Assembly (NCBI RefSeq): GCF_963678635.1
Contig: NC_087067.1
Coordinates: forward strand, 30,170,401 to 30,234,400
Length of the DNA: 64,000 nt
Direction of reading: 5' to 3'
Source: Symsagittifera roscoffensis
Lineage: Eukaryota > Xenacoelomorpha > Acoela > Convolutidae
Shown here: in pieces, positions 56,360 through 64,000 of the stretch
Layout: every line of letters begins with the position of its first letter
How positions within the stretch are numbered: the stretch's first letter is position 1
Notes under the pieces: model-generated
Seen by the model: only the letters and a program-made list of their open reading frames with translations
The model's database searches: none
What the model was told of the DNA's origin: nothing
Translations under genes and position numbers: made by a program

Positions 56360-56602
56360 TTTCGCGAATTGAAAATCTTAGTGCAAACGAGGAAATACAA
56401 GTTTTTATTTTCCTCGTCGTGAATATTATCAGCGCATTGGTGGTATCGCGCACTTTTTTTGCTAATGTCTGACTGTGATTCCCCCTATATTGGACTATCA
56501 AGATGGGTGGTGAATCACTGCTATAATCACAAGGCTTCTTTTTCTCAGCCATGTTCTTTTAGTTTTTGCCCTCCCTGAGGATCTTTTCAAGGGCACTGTA
56601 AG
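56360..56602 (-). repeat. inverted fragment of the Penelope-like element
   Basis: Read on the minus strand it encodes KKPCDYSSDSPP and VQYRGNHSQTLAKK, identical to the sense copy at 57,508-57,590. It lies directly against the sense copy. Confidence 0.85.
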
Positions 56603-56669
56603 AAGCAATAGACATAGCTCCGAGAAAACTGTATGAGCAAGATGAACACCATCAATTGCTAGGCAAACC

Positions 56670-57330
56670 ATGAAGAGACTGTTGAACATGGTAGTTAGTC
56701 AAGTCCATTTCAAGTGCAATGAAACATGGTACGTTCAGAAATATGGTTTGGCATTGGGGGCATCTCTTGCCGTTGTTTCAGCAAATCTTTGGCTGAAGCA
56801 GTACAAAACTGCACTATATACGGATACTCCCAAAACTTGTTTGCCCGAGAAAGATCTTAACGGAATATGCCCGAGTGCAATAAGAAAGTCACGTACAGGT
56901 CAAAAGGTGAAGAATGTGAATGCTGTTAGAACTGGTGTCACGTAAAATGCGGTGATATATCAGATGATGAGTATCGAAATATTAGTGAAACCGTCTGGTA
57001 CTGTAGAAAAGGCATCGCAATAAGAGAGAAAAATAAGTCAGTGCAGCAAGCTAAGTTATTTCTCCGTTACGTTGACGATATAGTAAGAACAGTGAAGAGT
57101 GATCCTGAAAAAGTGCTACGGGCTGCAAACTTACCACATTCAAATTTACATTTCACAATAGAGACACCAAACACAAACCGAAAATTGGCATTTTTAGATT
57201 TAAAAATTAGTATTGACAAAAGCAGGAAAATTAACTGTGGATGGTATCAAAAACCAACAGATACAGCTACCATACTAAATTTTAGAAGCTGCATCCCCTT
57301 CAGTACAAGAGAGGTGTGATTGAAGGAACT
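56670..57330 (+). pseudogene. Penelope-like reverse transcriptase with PHD-like insert
   Basis: RT blocks: FKCNETWYVQKYGLALGASL and SANLWLKQY (motif B region), then after an insert FLRYVDDIVRTVK (catalytic YVDD motif at about 57,064), LHFTIETPN, LAFLDLKI and GWYQKPTDTATILNFRSC. This is the Penelope/telomerase-like RT order. The fingers and motif A are missing. One frameshift and a stop lie between motif B and YVDD. Confidence 0.85.
56865..57010 (+). other. PHD-type zinc finger inside the RT
   Basis: Between motif B and YVDD, paired Cys (56,868 and 56,876, on either side of a 1-nt frameshift), then ECEC, NWCHVKC and VWYC follow the PHD spacing Cys2..Cys2..His-x2-Cys..Trp-x-Cys. The last ligand position is Gly. 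A stop (56,927) sits just before NWCHVKC. Confidence 0.7.
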
Positions 57331-57980
57331 GTTCACCGGGTTTTCCGCAGTACGTCAACATGGGAAGAATATGATATAGCTATGAAAATGAACCATGAGC
57401 AGTGGTTGGATAACCAATATCTGAAAACTTCGCCGTCGCGGGTTGCATTCCATGCCTTTGAAAAGATCATCAGGGAGGGCAAAAACAAAAAGAACATGGC
57501 TGAGAAAAAGAAGCCCTGTGATTATAGCAGTGATTCACCACCCAGCTTGATGGTCCAATATAGGGGGAATCATAGTCAGACATTAGCAAAAAAAAACGCG
57601 ATATCACCAATGCGCTGATAATACTCACGACGAGGAAAATGAAAACTTGTATGCCCTCTCTAAAATCCTCCTTTTCCAGTGAACTGAAATCAAAAGTGGT
57701 GTACAGACTTGAATAACGTGGGTGCAAATCTATCTATGTTGGCCAGACGGTCCGATTTCTCATCACAAGGATTGAGGAACACCGAAAAGAGGATACCCCA
57801 GTTGGACAGCATAAAAAGCAGTGTGATAGTGAGAGTGGTAAGTCTGAGTTTGATATGGAAAATAATCGACCAGGCGTCCAGCAGCATCGAGTTACTTACA
57901 TAAGAGGCCCTGCACATTAGGAAAGAGAGACCGGCAATTAACACGCGCGACGAGTTTAGAAGTAGGGAGCTGACACCAAG
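57316..57980 (+). pseudogene. Penelope-like linker and GIY-YIG endonuclease
   Basis: The open frame 57,316-57,618 starts MIEGTVHRVFRSTSTWEEYD. After a frame change, 57,690-57,960 shows CKSIYVGQTVR (the GIY-YIG signature, here SIY..VGQT), ITRIEEHRKEDTPVGQH and EFDMENN. These are the endonuclease motifs found in EN-containing Penelope elements. A stop precedes the signature at about 57,714. Confidence 0.75.
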
Positions 57981-58440
57981 GCTATAGTTCCAGAATCGAA
58001 AAATTCTGGCTAAAACAAAAAAAATTGAAATAACTTACACGTTATCACGAAAAAACGAAATTATGAAAACAAAAAAGGTGAAAACTCTCAGAAATTTGTG
58101 ACAAAATGTTTAAAATTATTACATAATAGTTGTTACACAATTTCAGTAATATTTGTAAAGTTTTTATTGGTTGAATTTTTTAAATTTTGAAAATGTGATG
58201 TGTATGACAATTTTTATGATCTTTGATCATTTTGTACGTTTGTTTGAATTTACAATTTTAACGCTTTCTCAAACGAGGAAAACTGGCATTTTTAGACCCA
58301 GTAAAAACTGTATGTCTTGAAACCAACTTTTAAGGCTAGTTCTGATCATTTGCTCCTACAACAATCAATTTTTAGCCTAATTGTTGTGATAAACTTATTA
58401 AATAGATTTGTTGTTTGATATTTGTGCCTGTTTGTGGAGC
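57981..58440. other. spacer, no gene seen
   Basis: AT-rich. Contains the TAGCCTAATTGTTGTGATAA repeat shared with 4.66 kb. Confidence 0.35.
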
Positions 58441-58462
58441 GCCCTCTGAGGGATTTTAGAGA

Positions 58463-58590
58463 CAGGTCTGTCAAGTGGCTTTCCGTGGAGATGTAAGAAA
58501 CTGGAACTGGCTTGAAGAGTCTGGTGATGCACCGATAGACTTACTGAGCTCGGATGAGATTGTTCCTTGTTTTTGGTTTTTATAATTCAA
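58463..58590 (+). other. possible terminal-exon fragment
   Basis: After GGGATTTTAG an open frame gives QVAFRGDVRNWNWLEESGDA and PIDLLSSDEIV before a stop. The amino-acid content looks protein-like, but I recognise nothing and see no partner exon. Confidence 0.2.
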
Positions 58591-58805
58591 TTTTATAATT
58601 TAAGTTAATTCAATTGTCTTGTATTTTTTTTGTTCGCTGATTTATAAAACTCCCACTAACCGCTTATCATGGATTAGTTCAGTCCCCTAAAGTCCAGTCA
58701 AAATCCTTTTTTTTACCCTATGCTGCGTCAAGATAAGGAAAAACAACAAAGAGTGTACAAGCAAAGATTGCTTAAAATCTTCAGGACTGATAAATTGGAT
58801 TAGAT

Positions 58806-60890
58806 GTGATTGTTGTTTTTGTTGGTATCATATATGTAAATATTTATCTTAGCGACTCTAAGAAAACCCAATGGTTTCAGTGTCCTTTATGCGTTGATGT
58901 AAAATCTGTTTATAAAGCAACAATAGGTAATGATTTAGTGCTAGACAATGGTGTTAATACAGCCATCTCAAATGTCCGAGTACTCAAGAGAGTATCAAAA
59001 AACTCGCGTGTTCCCTTGGCGGAAAGTCTGTCGGACAAAATAAATGACATCGTCTACAATGTAGAAGATGTTACAAAATGGCTCATTTTTTAAAGGTCGT
59101 TCTTGTTTTTTTTTGGAGCAATCGAAAAAACGTGGACGCAAACAGACCACAAATATGAACCCTTTGATAAATAAAAAATTGTCACTTCCAAAACCCTATC
59201 CCCAAGTTTCAAGCCCGCCTCTGAGCGACCTCGAGCAGAGAATGAAGCTAATAAGTGGTAAGCTCGATGATGGAAATGTAAAGGGAGGAATAAGGCTTGC
59301 CGCTTCGGATGACGAAATTGCTCCTTTTCAACTGATAACTATCACAAATTTTTGTCTACGCACCCTCAGCGAGCCAAATTTGCAGCTCCAAATCCAGAGC
59401 AGTTGGATAGTCGAATGGCAGTCCAGGACTTAACTTTCTGAAATCGATTACTAAGGTGATAAACCTCATTGGATATGGCAAAATACCCGAACTCTAAGAC
59501 CTTTCTTTTTTGGTGCAAAGCTTATCGCCCTCATAAAGATAGACGGAGGGTTGAGACCGATTGCCATAGTCAACACGCTGAGACGTATCGCGTCTAAATG
59601 CGCTGGAAGCAAGGCCCTCTCCGAGCGACAAATTGTTTTCAGAAACGTACAGGTAGGATGCGGTACCAAACGAGGAGCAGAAATAGCTGCGCACTCGTTT
59701 CGAAACCTAATTGAACGCGACGACAATCCAAAATGCACTGTTCTTTTAAAACTAGATTTTAAGAATGCCTTTAACTCTCTAAATAGAGAAACAATGCTAA
59801 ACCTGTTTATTCAAATTGCCCCGAACTGTATAATTACACCCATTGCGCGTATGATAAACCTAGTAAATGTTTTTACGGAAGCTCTGTCATAATGTCAGAA
59901 GACGGAACTCAGCAAAGTGATCATGAAGCCCCACCCCTTTTTGCGGAAACAATTCATACACTAGTCAAACAGATGGAGTCAAAAATTAGCATCTTGTATT
60001 TAGATGATGGAAAATTAGACGACGACTATAAGGTTGTACTCCGGCACCTTAAAAACTTTCTGAAAATGGAAAAAATTTACGCCTGAGCTTGAACACTGAG
60101 AAATGCGAACTTTGTTTTTTGGGACCGACTACTAGTACACAATATAATTCAATTTTAACACAATTTCGAAAAATATGCCCCAAAATAACAATAAAAACAG
60201 AAGAAGAACTCCTCATTTTAGCATCTCCAATCGACGAACTTTGCCCAAAAAAATTGCTCGACGAAAAAATTAAGGGGCTTGAAAAAAGCTCGGATGTCAT
60301 TGACAAACTAGACCCCCACTATGGTTTGTACCTCCTGAAAAATAGCTTTAGCATGCCAAAACTCCTATAGTTTTTGCGTAGAGCCCTTGTTTTTTGCAAA
60401 ATAATTTTTTGGAACGCTATTGCTAACAAAATTACTAAGAAATTCGTTATGCAAGGTCACTAACGTGAAAATGGCTGATAAACAGTTTTTACAAGCAGTT
60501 CTCCCGGCAGCCAAAGGTGGCTTGGGCGTTTCTTCCGCTCGTCTTTTGGCTTAACCCGCTTTCTTAGCCTCAGCAGTAGGCGCTAAAGATGCCTTGAGCG
60601 AAATCTTTGGTTTGGAGCATGTGGATGGAACCTATGATGATGCGCTTAAACGGTGGTTTGAACTTGGAGAAATTGAAAAGGCTCCGAAAAATGATATCCA
60701 AAAAAATTGGACTGCCAATTTTTGACAGCGAAATTGCAGACTTGATTTTACGACTCGAACCAACGGACGTAAAACGATTCAACGCGTTCCAAGATAGATT
60801 TGGCTCCCAATGGTTGAACAACATCCCGTGCAAAAAGTTAAAGTTAGATCTGTCAAATGTAACAGTCGCCTACTGCAGTCACATATGAGG
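58806..60890 (+). pseudogene. second type of non-LTR reverse transcriptase, degraded
   Basis: The pre-RT region (58,960-59,340: SRVPLAESLSDKINDIVYNV, LSDLEQRMKLISGKLDDGNV, GGIRLAASDDEIAPF) is followed by the RT: GGLRPIAIVNTLRRIASKCA, VGCGTKRGAEIAAHSFRNLI, LLKLDFKNAFNSLNRETML (motif A), GTQQSDHEAPPLFAE (motif B) and ILYLDDGKL (motif C, YLDD). The thumb follows with LNTEKCELCFLG and GLYLLKNSFSMPKLL, then AAKGGLGVSSARL and FNAFQDRFGSQWLN. A deletion lies near 59,450, plus several frameshifts. The motif style differs from the LINEs at 5.7 and 55 kb; the clade is unresolved. The C-terminal end, where an endonuclease could lie, is lost after about 60,890. Confidence 0.8.
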
Positions 60891-61049
60891 CTTAAGAAAA
60901 ATAGGCCCTATAACCATTGGCTCAAGAGTCAGGGACACTATCTCTTGTGTTTTTCTACCTCAAGAACGGTCGGAGCCAATTCGGTTCGCTTGCGACATGA
61001 GACTAGAACTCGCTACAGCTTGAAGGCTACTACCAAAATATCCCCCCAC

Positions 61050-62297
61050 TCTAGATAATAAGAACGTTCCCATACTTGGGTCTCAAGATACCCAAAATAC
61101 GCGAACGCCGTTAAAAACAGGGTCGGAACAATCCGTTAAGTTACTTTTTATTGGACAGTGGAACTTTGATCCATTTCAGATGGATCAACCTAAAACTCGC
61201 CTTATCTCAACATAACTATTATAAAACACACTCGAGAAAATTAAATTAGGGACTCACATGTTGATGCACTCGAGTACAAGTAGTAATTAAATTGGTAAGC
61301 AACTCTAGAATTAGGTAATATAACTAAATAAGTTTGATACTGGTCAGTTTTGGTAACAGAAGTAAGTTCTGGCTCTAGAATTTGAGTTTTTGTATGAACC
61401 ATTGGGACACTCAAGCTGTCCACCTTTCCATTGAAGGTTCACTCTAGTTCGTTCCGAATAGTCGTTCTTTCTTCTATTTATCGTCTCTCCTCCTATTTCG
61501 GGATAAGACAGCTCTACTCGTGTCCTATTTTATATCTGGAAATTGCGAATAGCAATTTCCCGCTGTTTTTCTTGAGCAATTTCCCGCAATTGTAAATTCG
61601 AATGTTCTGATTTTTCACTTTCTGTTTTCAGTTGGTACGAGAAAACTGAGCATGACAGGCTCCATTCAAAATTTTGAAAATTAAAATTCCACTCCAAAAT
61701 TACGTATTTTCGTGTCTCTCAAGGTCAAACTTCCAGACATGACCGACTGGCACATACTCCCCGGACTCAAGATCGATGTCCTCATCGCGTGCTGTCGTTG
61801 TCAGTGAATCCCCAGAAGCCCGAGTGTCACTCAAGATACAGTGCCAGTGGTCATTTACAGAAGTTTGCAGCAGATTCAAGTTTATCTACCCTCCAAAATT
61901 CACGACCATATAAAATTTTCACACTATCGCTAAACAGCAATCAAAATCTGCACACACCTGCACCTTATGAGTTCCCGCTTTTTAAGCTGGTGATTTAAAA
62001 TTGCTTTTGTCCTATCCAATCAGGAAATTGTCATGCAGCATTTTGATTTATATAATAGATCTAGCATATTAATAACAATATCTTATTTGTTAAAATTTCT
62101 TTTTCGTGAACCCAGATTTCATCCGAGTTCACCCTCGAGCCCCCTCCCTCTCAAGACTCAAGACTCTAGAATTTTCCTTTTGAGCCACTGGCTCATCTTG
62201 TGTTCTTTGCCTTCGAGGTACTCGATCCAGATACTTTTGACACTGTGATCTGTTCCAATAGTGCCTACTCGTCATCGGAGCTGATCACTATCTCCTC
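61050..62297 (-). mobile_element. 3' noncoding tail / putative LTR of Ty3-like copy 3
   Basis: Read on the minus strand it shares with copies 1 and 2 GAGGACAT, GTCCGGGGAGTATGTG (about 61,757-61,777), TTGATCCATC followed by a stem (61,170-61,193) and CCCTGTTTTTA. A purine-rich run GAGAGGGAGGGGGC at 62,137-62,150 could be the polypurine tract. In this copy the TTGATCCAT stem-loop pairs perfectly over 9 bp. Confidence 0.6.
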
Positions 62298-62792
62298 TCA
62301 AGCCTTCAGCTGTTCATAGGATCGCATCCACTCCCTTTGCTCTTGCAATCTCTTCGCTTGATTCGGTAAGCTCTTCACCTTCGACTCCCTGGCTCTAGTG
62401 TTGTCTCTGGATACTCTACCCACTCTTTTCCACCCCGTCGTGATCGCATTTCGATGGGTCAGCAGAGGTCTTTTGAAGGCATCTGGTCCTATCTCGGCCT
62501 GGAATTGTCGATATTCCTTTTGATGTTTCCTCATGTGATCCTTGGTCGCTAAATATAACCAGGATGTTAACGTCGCGCGAAACCAAAAGAAGAATCTCAA
62601 GCGGCTCCACACGTGTCTGACTTCCATTGGTATGGCGAACACCTTGCATGCTGTCTCGAACAACTCAAGTCTCCTGCTGTAATCTATCGCGTGAATCGAC
62701 TCTGCCGTAGGCGTCTTCGATTCTCGATACTTTGCTATGTTTTCTTCCATCCATCGCAGAGCCAGCATTGTGCTCACCACCAAGGTGGTCAC
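62298..62792 (-). CDS. C-terminal part of unrecognised post-pol protein, copy 3
   Basis: Same family as 2-1258. Shared blocks are LALRWMEENI (LMAIRWLE-like), LFETACKVFAIPMEV, WFRATLTSWLY, EIGPDAFKRPLLTHRNAITT and a Glu/Arg-rich end. It is one frame off from the upstream ORF; the frames meet at about 62,790, where ~8 codons present in copies 1 and 2 are missing. The stop is at 62,298. Copy 3 lacks the Cys-rich 3' extension of copy 1, so the extension is copy- or subfamily-specific. Confidence 0.6.
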   Translation of the reverse strand: MTTLVVSTMLALRWMEENIAKYRESKTPTAESIHAIDYSRRLELFETACKVFAIPMEVRHVWSRLRFFFWFRATLTSWLYLATKDHMRKHQKEYRQFQAEIGPDAFKRPLLTHRNAITTGWKRVGRVSRDNTRARESKVKSLPNQAKRLQEQREWMRSYEQLKA

Positions 62793-62797
62793 TTTTT

Positions 62798-63996
62798 ATT
62801 GATGCTCGGGTAGTCCAGATCAGGCAGAGATTGGCTTGGTCTGGGTACCACACTGTCTGTGCCAGACAGTGGCACGGACAATCCCCGTGTGTGAGGTCGA
62901 TGCTCCTAAGATTGCGTTCTCCCGAGGCTTCTAGGAGAGGCTCAAGTTCCATCATCTTCTCGTGTATCACGTCGACTTCTTCCGAGTTTGGGGCACTTAC
63001 CATGGGTTTCCCAATCACGTTTTGTCTCTCGAGGTCACTTATATTTTCGCTCTCCAAGCCTAGAAGTCCTTCACCCCAGATTTCACTCAAGTCGTCCCTT
63101 TGTTCTTTAGGCACTGTTCCTCTGATCTTCCTCAACAGATTGTGTGAATGATGTGACATCCGAGCCAGTCTGACACATTTGGGCACTGAGAAGGCTTTGT
63201 CTATCAATACCCTCTGGCTAGATACTTCTACCATCGCCATGTGCAACGGATAGTGGCTGCCACATAGGTTGGCCATCACTGACCCCACTAGGGACTTCGC
63301 ATTTAGAGGCAGTCCATAGGCTTCGCTCATGGGAAATCCCATCTCCGCTTCGAGTCCAACCTTCCAACTCTTGATGTGTTTCTGGGTCAACTGCAACACT
63401 CCGGGCCATGACTCCACGCTCAACGCGGTCACCAAGTGGTGTTCTGACTCTAGCCTCTCCAATGACTGGAGACTACACATTCTCGAGAAGAACCCCAGAG
63501 CTGTTGCTAGGTTCACAGTGGTACTCGCGTAACACTCAGCCACTATCTGTATCTCACTTTTCTCCCTTTCGGTGATATCTTCAAACCAGGTGACTAGGTC
63601 TTCTTTCTGGAAAGACTGTATCCTGACGCACGATCGTCCATCACAGGTGTGCTCGCCATTCCCACACGTCGAGTCAAGACAACTGCCCGGATCCATCTTC
63701 TTTACCGACCCTGTTCCGCTCGTCATCTCACTTGACTCCTTCATCTGAGGTAGGATCAGTCTATGTATTATACTCAAGGTCGCTAAATCTTCTTCCTCTG
63801 TCGGCGCCAATCTCACTCGCTCAGTGACTTCCTCGATCAGGCTCGCATGGGGATGTGGACACCAAGAGGGCCTGAGCAACTTCCACACCACTCCCAGATT
63901 CGTGGTCAACGTGCCGTTCCCGTTACCCATTCTTAGTTCCACTCTTTTACTTGAGCGTGGCACACTTATTACTTCCGGTGTTCTCTCGAGAATCAA
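62798..63996 (-). CDS. N-terminal part of unrecognised post-pol protein, copy 3
   Basis: Open frame entering from the window edge. Unique to this better kept copy in the window are a MGNGNGTLTTNLGVVWKLL start region, DPGSCLDSTCGNGEHTCDGR (Cys-rich), then TALSVES, FSVPKCVRLARMSHHSHN, SIDLTHGDCPCHCLAQTVWY and NLCLIWTT. It aligns with copy 1 and, upstream of copy 1's start, with the damaged 51.8-52.2 kb of copy 2. Only one frame break separates it from 62,298-62,792, so this subfamily may be younger. Function unknown. Confidence 0.65.
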
Positions 63997-64000
63997 ACCC

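Larger units (their letters stand above)
56360..57980 (+). mobile_element. Penelope-like element with inverted 3' piece at its 5' end
   Basis: The sense part (about 56,603-57,980) encodes RT then a GIY-YIG endonuclease. In front lies an inverted copy (56,360-56,602) of the segment at about 57,455-57,690. Such head-to-head partial copies are common in Penelope elements. Frameshifts and stops show it is inactive. Confidence 0.8.

Noticed and set aside
1-64000. CRISPR arrays, bacterial operons, rRNA genes
   Set aside because: None seen; repeats lack CRISPR spacing, and the genes are eukaryotic with introns.

Overview
This is eukaryotic nuclear DNA, most likely from an invertebrate animal. It has spliced genes with T-rich introns ending in TTTCAG or similar, long AT-rich repeat-filled spacers, and animal-type retroelements (non-LTR LINEs, Penelope-like, Ty3/gypsy-like). 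I cannot name the species from sequence alone. Only two host genes are convincing, both on the + strand. One is a five-exon L-threonine aldolase (about 4.0-18.0 kb) whose second intron is 12.1 kb and holds two LINE copies and many repeats. The other is an intronless SMARCC/Swi3/Moira-type subunit of a SWI/SNF chromatin remodeller (21.2-24.3 kb), whose 3' end has been tandemly duplicated.

Layout. 0-3.0 kb: 3' end of copy 1 of a large Ty3-like element, with an open reading frame and a structured noncoding tail. 3.9-18.0 kb: threonine aldolase, with a degraded LINE derivative encoding an SGNH-hydrolase-like ORF (4.7-5.75 kb), a near full-length but broken LINE (5.75-9.55 kb) and a small hAT-like MITE (14.6 kb) in its intron 2. 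18-21.2 kb: tandem and dispersed repeats. 21.2-25.2 kb: SMARCC and its duplicated tail. 25.3-41.6 kb: a gene-free mosaic of higher-order ~160-bp repeats, kilobase-scale segmental duplications, tRNA-like modules, a foldback element, a MITE with 9-bp target duplication, and two ~130-bp fragments of SMARCC coding sequence carried inside repeats. 41.75-55.15 kb: copy 2 of the Ty3-like element, 5'-truncated and full of stops and frameshifts. 55.15-55.9 kb: LINE 3' end. 56.36-57.98 kb: Penelope-like element. 58.8-60.9 kb: a second kind of non-LTR reverse transcriptase. 61.05-64 kb: copy 3 of the Ty3-like element on the - strand, diverged and the best preserved in frame.

The most unusual content is the Ty3-like family. 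Downstream of RNase H and integrase it carries a recognisable OARD1/TARG1-like macro domain, then about 7 kb more of degenerate coding sequence, with a possible SGNH-like block and a large unrecognised C-terminal protein conserved in all three copies. An LTR-type element with such a long post-pol accessory region, including a predicted ADP-ribose-handling module, is not something I recognise as described. A Penelope-like copy whose reverse transcriptase is interrupted by a PHD-type zinc finger, and a LINE derivative that keeps mainly an SGNH esterase ORF, are further points of interest.
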